DNA of 64,000 nt from contig MNCI01005468.1 of NCBI GenBank assembly GCA_015680685.1, forward strand, positions 24,309 through 88,308, written 5' to 3'. Origin of the DNA: Gnetum montanum (taxonomy: Eukaryota; Streptophyta; Gnetopsida; Gnetales; Gnetaceae). Of this stretch, positions 10,901 to 22,900 are shown piece by piece. How positions within the stretch are numbered: the first letter of the stretch is position 1; each line of letters opens with the position of its first letter. The notes under the pieces were generated by a model. It was given only the letters and a program-made list of their open reading frames with translations, ran no database searches and was not told the origin of the DNA. The translations under genes and the position numbers were made by a program.

Positions 10901-13900
10901 ATGATTTTTTTCTGGGTATTTTATGTTTGTGGAATCTTTAGATTGAACCAACATTCTGTCATAAGATGTCCAGGTTCCTTACAAATATGACCTCTGATCT
11001 TTCATGAATCATTATTCGATCTTCCTTTGTGATCTTCATTCCTTCAAGGATTTTTTCTGTGTGGATCTTCTTGTTGTGTGGTATACATTACCTGTTCTTT
11101 CTCTTCTATGTCAAGTTTTGTCCTTTTTCATTGAAGTCTACCTATGAATATGGAACACTTCAGTCTCTCTTCCACAGCTTTGATTGCTTGCTCAAATCCA
11201 TTATACTGTTTAGGCAAGACATAAAGAAGGCATTTATTTCTTCAATGAAGTTGGAGATCTTTTGATTTGGTTTCATCTTTGTTATTCACAAGTTGGTCAA
11301 TAGGTGATCTTTTCACGCATTATTCATTCCATGCACTAAATTGGATGCTTCTTTTAATAGACAGGACAATAATAATGCCAGTGCTACCTCAATTTGTTAA
11401 TTCTTCATCTCTATACCTAGTACAAAAGTTAGATTTGACACACATTCCCAATATTGATTTGCCCTTAGGATGGCTTCCATCCATTGCGACCAACTATGAT
11501 AGTTCTTTATGGTTAATTTTTGGCTTTCTGTCATCATTAAGGATCTCATACAGGTGTTATCATCCAAGGACACTTCCTTCATCGCATCTTCCAAGTCTTT
11601 AATTTCATTTTTTCTTCCATTGTTCTCATCTTACTTTTTTTTTTTTGGAAAAGTGTTTGGGTTAGATTAATTGTAAAAGAAAAATTACATGAAATTTGTA
11701 CAGCCCCAAAAATGAGGGGAGGCCTCTCCCCTCCACCCCCACAAAAAACCCCCCATCACAAGTAGGGACAACTTGGACAGCACCCACTAGCCACCCAACA
11801 TCAAAAAATTAAAATTGGTAGGTCACCCTTGTGGTACCCCCAAAACCAACCCACTAGTCAAAAGACACAACAAAACAAGGAAATTGGGCCACCATAAGCC
11901 AACAAAATCTAAAAGCCGAAGGTCACCATCTATATATGGCATGGCAGGCACATACAGTGGTATATAACTGACTTTTGACCATGAATAGCATCCAGAACAG
12001 CCTTGTGCCACTCTATATCGACGAAAACTGCCACCTGTTGAAAATCCTTAAAGGCTTTAGCTTTCTTTGTGCATTTTGCTTCATCCCCTTTGCCATCTGG
12101 GTGAAGCTCCTTCCCCATTTGTCTAATATGCTTTCTTAGGGTCCCCTAGTGTGTGTTACGACCAATATTTATTATCAAATAGGGGCATCGCCCCTCCCTC
12201 AGCTAGGTTTGCGCTTCATTTTCATGCGCCAACTAGTTGCTACTGAATTTGGGCTACCTCCCTCTTTTCCTATTCCTTGCACTCTTGATCCTCCCTTTCC
12301 TGGGCCTCCTGTTGGTGCACCTCTTCTTGAATTTGCTCTCGGATCTTCTACTGCAAGTCAGCCTCTAGTGCATTCAGCGTTGCCGCTTCTACTAGGTCCC
12401 TGTGCATCTTCTCCTCTTTTGATTCCTCCTCGTGTCAGTGCTTCATTTGTTCCTGTTGCCGTTGGAACTCCTCTTCCCTTTGCTGTCATTTTGCCTCCCA
12501 AAGAGCACACTCATCCATTTGAGTCCATGCAAGTGTTGTCTTCGCTGTAGGAGAGAGCCACTCCTCAATCCTTGGCTCCCCTATAGCTCTAGACCCCTCC
12601 TCAACTGGCCTCTCCTTGCTTGTTGTTTCGGGGACTAAGTCGGTACCTTCAACGTAGCCCCCCTAGAACCCTCCCCTGCATGTAGACCTAGTGGCCCCCT
12701 TGATTATCCAAGTTCGACTCCACCGTAAGATCCACCATCTTTGTTGGAACATAGCACAGTTGTCGACAGCCATACACCGCTCGAACTAAAGAAGCCCTCG
12801 ATTCCGGCCGAACTCCCCCTAAGCCACCCACCACATAGCTAAAATTAACGTCAAATGTGTACCTCTCTTTTGCTGCTGCAACACTGCCAGGAAAAAATGA
12901 TGTAGATTAACTATATACCCCCTTTGAAAGCTTCACATGAAATTGAAGTGCACTTCCAACAACTTCCAAGTGTTGTCAGAGTGCGCGAGAAACCTATTGA
13001 CTAGTACCGTCGCATCCTACCATAGAGGGTCTAGGGCCGACTTCGGGACTTCACCACTCTTAGTCTTGGGCACCGGTCCCATGAAAAAATCATAAGCATT
13101 ATGCAGCCCCCACCCCCTAAGTGGCACCTCCTCCCCCTTTGTTGACACATGTAAGTAGTTCACAATTGCTCCCTTCGTAAGCTCAATGTGCACCTCCCTA
13201 AAGTGCGTACTATCCCCTTGCCAATTGGTATAAAAGTGCCTATCTTCTAGGTTAGGGTCTCCCCTAAGCAAAGCTAGCACATCTGCCCACCCCACCCTGG
13301 AAACCATATTGCAGAGAATTGGGTTCTCTTGGTACTCTATATAGGATTGCTCGTAGGTGGGAGTCACCCCCATCACCAAATGCGCTTCCTGCCAAAGCTG
13401 CACCCCAACCACAACAACCTGTGTTAGAGGTGGTGGTAGGACCCGTTGGAAAACCTTGTAGTTCCATGTGTTCCAGAGCATCCATAGGATCAGAGTAGCC
13501 CAAGAATCATTGTCAAACACAACTGCCGGCTAAATGTTCATGGCTTGCCAAACTCTCCACAAGAATGGGCATTGAAAAATAAAGTGGGCAACGGTTTCTA
13601 ATTTGGCCATGTAGAGAGGACATGTGGCCTTGACATTAATCCCTTGTTGTCGTAATTCATGGTGCACGGGGATAGAAGAATGATTAATGAGCCAGATACA
13701 CATTTTCATTTTTTTTTGGAAGTTGGCCCTTCCACAACCCTTGCCATCCCCTGACCTTTGAATACTTAGATTTGACTAGCTGCTTTGGTGGCACACCCAA
13801 AAGCCCCAATGCCATCATTGCTTGTGCATGTGTGCATAATGCCTGCCAGATATGAGACTTGTGCACAGTGGCCTCCCATTGTCGATATTTATTGTTCATA

Positions 13901-16900
13901 AGAGTAATCCATTGGGCCAAATTGTGTTCATGCTGAAGTAGCCGATTAAGAAGCCCTTGGTACTTGATCGCAATGACATCTTGGAATTAGAGGATTCCAA
14001 GCCCCTCAACATTTCTAGGCTTGGCCACCAAATCCCATCTAACCATATGCATGTAATCACCCCCTTTAACCTCTGACCATGTGAAGTTCCTAATTAGCTA
14101 ATCAACTTTTTGTATGATGTTTGTTGGGGAGGGGGGAAGTAGCCGAAGGCATGAATCAAGCAATAGCCAAAAGAACGAAGGTCACCAACAGGAGCATCCT
14201 AGCTTGAGTTAAGAACCAAGCTATCCAATGACCAATCTTATCCTGCATCCTTCGAAGGAGACCACCCCACACGTTGCTGATGCTAATCATATAGAGGCAA
14301 CCCAAGATAAATGTCTCTAGTGGATCTTGGTAAGACCCCCAGAATTTGCACAATCTGGCCCCTTATCTTGGCATCCATATTGAGTAGATGGACCATGTAC
14401 TTACCTTGATTGATCTCCAATCCAATCTCCTCAACCATATGTTGTAGTGCCCTATTGATCACCAACGCTTGAGACATCGTCGCCCGAGAAAACAAAATGG
14501 TATCATTCGCGTAATGTTCAAGCAGGTAGCCAACACCCCCAATTTCTAGACCTCTCACCCCCTTGGTCATACAATAGGTCCTCATTGTGTCCATGACAAG
14601 GATAAACAGATATGGCGGAAGGGGGTCCCCTTGATGTAACCCCCTACTAGGGGTGAACCCCCAAAGCTGCCCCACCAAATCTAGTGAGAAGGCCCTTGAC
14701 ATCTAGATATGCACACAAAGATCCACAAAGTTCAGATGGAAACCTTTTTGCAGCATGATCTCCTTGAGGGCACTCCAAGACACGGTGTCATAGACTTTCA
14801 TAATATCAAGCTTGAGGCACATACTTGGGTATTTAGTTGCTTTCAATGAGTGCATCACTTCCTTCACCAGAATGACTTGGTTTTGAATGAAGTTGCCTTT
14901 AACGAATCTTGCTTGTTGCTGCCCAACTAATTGTGGCATCATGGGCCCCATCCTAGCCACTAGCATTTTAGTAACAACCCACAACAGGATCTAAAGGAAA
15001 GTTTATCCTCCAACTTCAACACCTTAATGCTTCGTTTCAGCAAAGTCAACCCTTGCTTAAGAAACTCCCTAAGGTTAGTGGGGGAAGGGTAGTAAATCTC
15101 CTCCACCAACAGCCTCAACCAAGGCTTAGCCAACCAAAATCATTCAAATCGGAACGGTGTTGGCCCCCTCAACATCGAGGGGCCCACTTGGCACAACAGC
15201 AAGTTGTTGTCAGAGGCCATCCTCTTCTTCCCCAAAACAGTCACCCCCCAATCCAGCAATAGGATCAAGCCCACCCAAACTTTGTCAATCTTTGTCATGA
15301 CCCTATCCTTGCCTTTTCTTTGGTTGCACCATGTGAATTGGCAACCCCTTATGTCCATGTGCACCAAGCCATGAGCTTCTAGAAACCATAGGAATGGTTG
15401 TGCCCTAGGAGGCTCTTGCGTCCCCCTATTGGACTTCTCCCACGCATACAATCTTTGATTGAAATCCCCAACCAGAATCCACTTTCCCTGATTTGAGATT
15501 AGTGGAGCAATCCTCTGTAGCTCCCTCAACCGCTCCTCCCATTGCTGTGCACCATAGAAGTTTGTGAGCCAAATTTCTGCTTGGCAAAGACGAATGGTGA
15601 TACTCTACACGGGTACATCGATAGTCTCGAAAGGCCAATGGGAAAGGTAGGCCAGCCCTAGTGCGTCTACCAATCAAGGCAACATAACCAATGACATTTG
15701 TGTTGTTGAAGCTTTGTCTCTTATAGACAGACAACATGACAGTGCTCCCTACACACAATCTCCTTGAGGGTATTTCGCTTGTAAGGGGTACTGTGTCCCC
15801 TACAGTTTCATGAGAGGATTCTCATGGTCTGCCAATTAAGTGCTTTTTGTACACCTCTTAGATAGTCTTTTGGACCCCTAGGTCAATCTCCCTCTGTCTT
15901 TTTTTGCTTGGGACACAGGGCCCAAAGGTCTCCCGACATTACCGGAATTCGGGGAGACCGGAAATGGCCCTTCTAGAGAAGCTCCTCCCCTTGTAATTTT
16001 TGACATTGCTGGCATAGGGCTCCCTGTAAGGATAAATACCCGTCCACTTGGGGGGCGGGGTGGGTAGGGGGAGTCACCCCTCGCAGCTACCATTCCCCCC
16101 CTCGGGGAGCTAGATTCCCCCTAAATTGGGGACCCCAATGTAACCTTCTCCTGGTCATCTTGGGTAGGCGTTGCCTTCCTTAGGCCCTCCCGAGTACCCC
16201 CACTAGGACCCTTGTACCCTCCTGCGAAGTCGTCATCGTTGCCCTCAGATCCATTGTAGGGCTTTTCTCAGGGGCTTGCAATCCCGAAGTACCTTGCACC
16301 TGATTCCAAGGTTGCTCCCCGATGGGTAACAACCGTCCACTCATCTCTAGGCTTCTTTTGGCCCTGGGCTTTTTGTTTTGCCCAACAATCTGTTGTCACA
16401 TGATGTGCCTTTCCACATACCCCACAATGCTTCTTCGAAGGCCTTTTCACCACAAGCACTTTGGTCATAACGTTCTTATATTCCACTTGCACCTTCTCCT
16501 CTCTTGTTAGGATATCTAAACCCACCTCCTACACCAGATCCTTTGGTGATAAGGATTGCCAAATGTAGAAGCGCACGTACCTCATTCTATCTAGGGATCT
16601 TGTGGATCTATCAAATGTAATAAACTCTTCGAAGAAACCCGCCAGTGCCTGTAGGAAGGTAGGCATCCACATCTCCCATGGGATCCTGGAAACTTGGATC
16701 CATATTGGTGCCCTCAAAAATAAATCCAAATCTTGATGCATGCTAGGGCACCAATGTGTGAGGGCCAATCCCTTGGCACTGAAGAACCAAGGCCCCCCCT
16801 AGAAGAACCTTATCTCGATTGGATGCAATTTTGAAGATAAACAATAACAAATCCCTTGGGAGACTGCGAACCATGACCAGACAAAAGCTCCAATGCTTTG

Positions 16901-19900
16901 CTACCAACTTCTTGGCCATCTCTAGCTTAGGGCTAGTGCCAATCAAGACAAACTTTTTGATAAGACTTAACTCCATGGTCCTTAGCCCCTCACTTGGAAT
17001 GGCCTTGACCTGTAGGTGCATGGTTCCTTCCCTCCAAAAGCACACCTCAATACCCCTGGCCCCAGGGCACCAAGGAGGAGGAGCCCCCCTAGGTACCCCA
17101 AACCCCAAGCTGTCACAAATGTGCCTTGCACCCGATGTCCCACCCCATGTTGCCCCCAAAGCAGAGCCTGCTGATAACTACGCCCTTGCTCCTGCTGTAG
17201 CTACAACACTAGAACCCATGCCCACATGACCTGCTCCGCCCATGCCCGTCCCATTTGCACCCCATGCATTGGAATCACCCTCGCTTTCACTCTCGTTCTT
17301 GTTCTTGTTCCCACTCATTGTTTTCCGTTCTCAAAGTAAGATGAAAGTAAGTACGTTCTCATCTTACTTTGATACTATGGGGGAGTTTAGTTTTACACCT
17401 TGTTTGGCAACTTTAATTTACCAAGATCTAACAAGAACAATAGTGAAATTTCTGTTTGAATCACAAAGTGTTTAATACAGAATATAGGATAAGAATACAA
17501 TATTTTGTGGCTCAACCTTCCTTTTTTCCTTGACTTTTTTTTCCTGTTTGGTTCTTCTTACACACACAAAGGATCATAGATTCATAGGCTAAGTAGTTCG
17601 TGAATTGTCATGACCTTTCATGAGTTGTCACATTTCTTTTTGTGATTTGACTGCATCAGTTGATTACATAAGTGATTTACAACACCTCATGAATGTAAAC
17701 AAACAGTTCATGATTTAGCAAAAACTAAGAATTCCTTGGCATACAGGCTACTATACTGCCTTTTGGCAGTAGTAGCTTTCTTCCAACACATACAGAATAG
17801 CAATATCTCTTCTGTGTACCTTTAGGTACATCTTTTCCTTTGCGTTGTATGGTGCACATTGCTATGATGGTCTAAGCTGAATTCTAGCTTCCTTCATTAT
17901 ATGTTTTCATTCAGTATTCTAAGCTATAGAAGATTTCATTACCATACATCCCTTCCTCTTGCTTTCCATATTTAAAATTTTCTTTTGGCAACTTGCTGCA
18001 ATCTCTTTTCTATGTACTAGTGGATACATCTTTATTTACTGTTGGAGAGTTCTTTTTTATGATGTTCTGAGCTGGATTCTAGCTTTCTTGCTTATATGGC
18101 TTCATTAGGTATTCCAAGCTACAGAACACTTCATCTTTCCCATATCCCTTTTTTTCCTGTTCCAGATATATCAATTTCTTTGGGGAACATGCTTACGACT
18201 ACTTTTCTACACACAAATTATCATACTTGTGCACTGTTCTGTTGTTTGATTGTTGAAATCCTTGAAATGATACGACACTTTCACATAGTTTTAACCTTCC
18301 ACATCCTTTATGTTTGACTGTTGCTATCCTTATGTGTATCATAACCTAGGATTTATATGGAATAATGTAACACAAAACCCTTGAAAACATATTTGACTGC
18401 AGTTTTGGCTGCTGCACTAAGAAACTGCTTTCCTGCATGGGAATGGTAAAGGGTTAGGTGCAGCATTGAACATACCTGCTGTAGCAGGTCACAAACAGTA
18501 GTTAACAAATGTTTTAAAATCTGTTTGCGTCACAAGAAAAAGAAAAAAACAAGTATTGATAACAAGAATTAATGAATCACAAAGCTAGTACAAAAACAAT
18601 TACATTTTGTTACATGGAAAATCTCAGGGATAAGTTGTTATTGTCAACTCTATCAGTGCAACCTGGGGAGACAATTCAAGTGTTCAGGTACGCGGAAGTA
18701 TGTAGCCAGCCAGAGAAAGTTGTCACATTATTTGTGAAAAGGCAATATGGAAAGATGGAATTTGGGGTTTGAGGAGTAATCATGTTCAAAATAAATAAAA
18801 AGAACTATGAATACATTCTTAAACTGGACAAGACTATTTAGCAAACTTTATTGTTGCAAACTGTGCTTATATAGGGATGTTGAGAAGGTTATTGTCATGC
18901 ATACGTAATTTAAAGCCTTTTTTTGGTTGTTGTAGATAAAACATTCGGGCTCGGGAAAATTTTCAATTTAATGCTTCCAGTTCTTCAGCTACTTCTAGGA
19001 ATTATTCATCCCTCGTGGATAGCATTTCCGTTCTTTCTTTGCTGCTGCTTTGAGTTGCTTACTCGGTGTTTAAGATATCATGCTGATGATGTATCCTGGT
19101 AAGTACATGCATTGCTTCTTTCCCCAATTTTACCAGTATAGCAGAATCATATGATATTTGTGATGAATAACAATAATCACTGATCATTACTGCCATGTGT
19201 ATTCAAGATACCAATTACCTGTTAATTATTTTTTCTGAAAGGTTAAGGAAGCTTCTTTTATTTTATACTGCATCAAGTGTCCTTCTGCTCTATGCATACC
19301 AGCTTCCAATTGATATTTCAGCACCATTGTCAAGAGTAGCTGATGCTATTGGATTATTCAAGATTTCAAGGGACATGAGTGGACCAGAAAAAGTTTTTGG
19401 TGTTTCCCTTGTGTTATATTATGCAATGGTATGATAATTAAAACAGATATTTGTGCTTCTTGTAATGCATGTTACGCTAGTTGCTTTTAATTGGTCCGAG
19501 AATTTTTATTTTAATGTATATGGTAGTGCATGTTCACCAAAAAGAAAAAAGAAAAAAGAAAAAAAACAAAGATCTAGAGATACTTCATGACTGTTTTGCT
19601 TGTGTCTTTAATAATCAACCTTTTGAAAAAAATAATAGAATTTCTGTAACAATTTCATTATCTAACGTTTTATTTCAACATTTTTTTGGGTGTTTCAAGC
19701 CTCTTTTCCTTAATTAGAGAAAGCTGTTGAAGCCAAAGTTTTTGCCCGCCATCTTAATTTTGTAATTTTTACAAATCCACCATGGTAATTTTTACAAAGA
19801 TTGTTAGAGAGCTATCTGTCATTTCATCTTTTGCTCTGAAATTTTTACAGAACCACCATTGGAAGATTGTTAGAGAGCTAGCTGCCCTTTCACCTTTTAT

Positions 19901-22900
19901 TTGCATGCCATGAAATGACATTGGTTTATCCTTTGGTATCAAGGCAGTAAGCCAGTCTGTTTAGACGATTGTTTTAATTTGTTGTCAGATGTAACTAAAA
20001 TTGATTTTTTTTTTAAAAATGTAGATATGCAATGTGATAAAGAGCTGCAATGATGAAAAGTCAGGAATAATTCCATACTCAAGGATCTCTTTACAACAGC
20101 ATGATAGCCAAATACAGTGCTTCCCAGAGAATGATCTGACGGACCACCTCCTACCATCACAATCTGCAAATGCTAATTCGATGTAATATTTATTTTTTCC
20201 CTTGTTTGCTACTGTATAATGGAATGAGCAAGCTATACTTGATGACATAATATTAGGATGCTATTCTTTATTCACAATTTAATTTTTTTAGTCTATCAAT
20301 ACATTAGTTATTGCATTGTGAAGTAACGTTTAATCTATAAGCATTATACAAATTATATCCTAGGACGACCACTCTTCTTATCTTGTACATGTAGTGTCTA
20401 GCATTCATTATCTGCAGGAGTGTGCTTTAAAAGTAATTCAATTTAATGCTTTTTAAAGCTTTTTCATTGAGAAAAGGTCAGGCTATTATATTACAGAGAA
20501 GATACAGAGTGGGAAGAGCGGGGGAGGGGGGAGAAGAACGCCACTGTAAAACAGAACCAAAACTAAGACTACCTTGAACAACCAAGTTTACAAAATAGAA
20601 GATGGCGGGCAATGCACCCTAACACTCACTATTAACAACATCACCAAGAAACACCCTTTAGGTGACCTAGCCCCCGTCAAAACTGGGACCTGCAAAGACC
20701 TGAAACCAAACCAGACAACCTTTGGAAAACCAACAGAATTGAAAAGTCATACTGGGAATGGCAGAGTTCTGCAGCAGCAGGAAGGCCTTTCTTGTCTATG
20801 CACCTTATCCACTATCTTCCTTTCCTCTTCAGAAGGCAGGGACGTCACAGCTTGCTGAAAAGTTGTAAATCTTTCCTCATGCTGGTTCTGCATGTGCTTG
20901 GCTAGGTGACGCATCTTGTTTGGGTGCATCGTATGTAACTCTTGCCTGATGTACTTTCGAAGATTGTCCCACAGGGTGTCTATGTTAATTCCCAGAATAG
21001 TGTATGTGCAATTTTCTGCACAACACCAGATCCTTGTGTTTGAGACAAGCATCTTTTTGTTATAATAAGATCTGAAAACAATTAGATCTGAAAACACACT
21101 ACAAATGCTCTGGAGAAATTATTAGAAAACCCTACAGATCTGAATAAATCATTAGAGGCAAAATATTGCACTCTAAGAAACACTATAAATCACTCTCAAA
21201 ACATTTTAAACTCTAGCAAACATTTGCTGTGATAACAGAATGAAAGCAGAATGAAAACAGTAAAAAGGAAATAGCACAAGAACACAGAGAGTTATGTGGT
21301 TCGGGCCCCTTTTACCCTACTTCCACAACAATGCTGATCTGGCTTCTATTCTTCTCAAATCTTAAGGACACAAGCCGTCCTTACAACTTTTCAAACACAC
21401 AGTCTGTTATTCCAACAGATCTTAGATCAACACCAACAAGACTCACGTCTCCACGGTAAAACCTTGATACAATTCTTTCACTTTGAAGCACACACTAAAG
21501 GCTACCCCAAGCCTTCTATTTATGAAGAAACATGAGGACCAAACCCCAATCCTCATACATGTGGGATAAAACACACCCCCACATTAAATGCAACATAAAA
21601 TGAAATACAACACTTAATGTATTTGGCTTCATTTTTCCAACAAACTCCCCCTTGAAGACAAATCCAACCAGCCTTTAAGAGATGTGCAATTCTGATTAAG
21701 CTTCAGTTATCCCAAGCTTCTTCCTACAGAAAATGTGTTTTTCAGCTATCACTGGTTTTGTTAAAGCATCAGCAACATTGAGCTTTGTATGGACCTTTTG
21801 AACATGCGCTAGGCCATCCTCTATGATTTCTCTTAGGAAGTGGAATCAGACATTTATATGTTTTGTCCTGGCATGAAAGGCAGAATTCTTTGCAAGATGG
21901 ATTGCACTCAAACTATCACAAAACACAGCATACCTTTGTCGTTTTAATCCAAGAGACTGCAAAAATCTCTTCATCCATAACATCTCCTTGCATGCTTTTG
22001 TGAGGGCTACGTACTTTGATTCAGTTGTAGATAAAGTTACGAGTGGTTGTAGACGTGACAACCAACTCACTGCTGCACCACCAAAAATAAATGTGTACCC
22101 TGTAGAAGATCGTCTTGTATCATGATCAGCAGCAAAGTTTGCATCTACAAAGTCTTCAATGTGCAGATTAGCATCTCCAAAACATAAGCAATGCACTTTT
22201 GTGCCTTTTAAATATTTTAAAATCCATTTGACAGCTAACCAGTGATTCCACCCATAGTTGGTCATAAATCTATTGACTACTCCAACGGCATAAGCAATAT
22301 TAAGATGTGTACAAACCATGTCATATATCAATGACCCAACAACAGAAGTATATGGGATATTTTTAACCTTTTCAAAATCCTCTTTTGACTGTGGACAGTC
22401 CTTCTTTAATAAATTAAATTGTGCTGAAAAAAGTGTACTTACAGGTTTTGCATCCTCCATGTTGAAACGCTTTAGAACCTTTCGAATGTAGTCTTCCTGA
22501 CTCAACCACAGCTTCTTCCTTTTTCTGTCCTTGTAAATATTCATACCAAGAATTTTCTTTGCCTGTCCCAAATCTTTCATAGCAAATTCTTTGTTCATTT
22601 CCAATTTTAAATGTTTTATCTCTGCTATATCATTTCCAGCAATTAGCATATCATCAACATACAACAACAACACTGTAAATTTACCTAAAATATCTCCAGA
22701 AAAATACACACAGTGGTCTAGGTTGTTTTTCTGATAAGATAGCTTCTTCATGAAAGTATCAAACCTTTTATACCACTGCCTAGGGGCTTGTTTCAAACCA
22801 TATAAACTTTTTTTAAGTCTACAAACCAAACCTGAATCTTGTTGTTCTTCATACCCTTCTGGTTGTTTCATGTAAATTTCCTCCTCCAAATCTCCATGGA

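Larger units (their letters stand above)
11940..15825 (-). pseudogene. LINE-B ORF2 (endonuclease, RT, zinc finger, unnamed domain, coiled coil, J-like module), broken
   Basis: The start ATG (15825) heads an endonuclease whose first motif reads M-R-I-L-S-stop-N-C-R-G (Trp codon changed to TGA) and whose 'QETK' motif has Gln changed to TAA. Later motifs are WILVGDFNQRLY and FTWCNQRKGKDRVMTKIDKV, with ASDNNLL in place of SDH. RT palm: LKLDIMKVYDTVSW, RGLHQGDPLPPYLFILVMD and HYANDTILFSRATMSQ (YAND instead of YADD). The zinc-finger region reads CPLYMAKLETVAHFIFQCPF. The tail carries the unnamed domain, coiled coil and J-like module described separately. Mutations in the endonuclease and RT active sites make it inactive. 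Confidence 0.8.
11638..17354 (-). mobile_element. LINE-B: full-length L1-type element nested in copia-B
   Basis: About 5.7 kb, bounded by a perfect 16-bp target-site duplication. From its 5' end (17354, minus strand): 5' UTR, ORF1 (17159-16262), ORF2 endonuclease (from 15825), RT (about 15000-14280), zinc finger (about 13690-13530), conserved unnamed domain (13490-12840), coiled coil (12560-12300), J-domain-like module (12190-11940), 3' UTR and poly(A) (T-run at 11636-11653 on the plus strand). It cut copia-B between its primer binding site and gag, so it is younger than copia-B. Next to the 5' junction is an inverted copy of the target (caaagtaagatga at 17332-17344). Confidence 0.88.
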
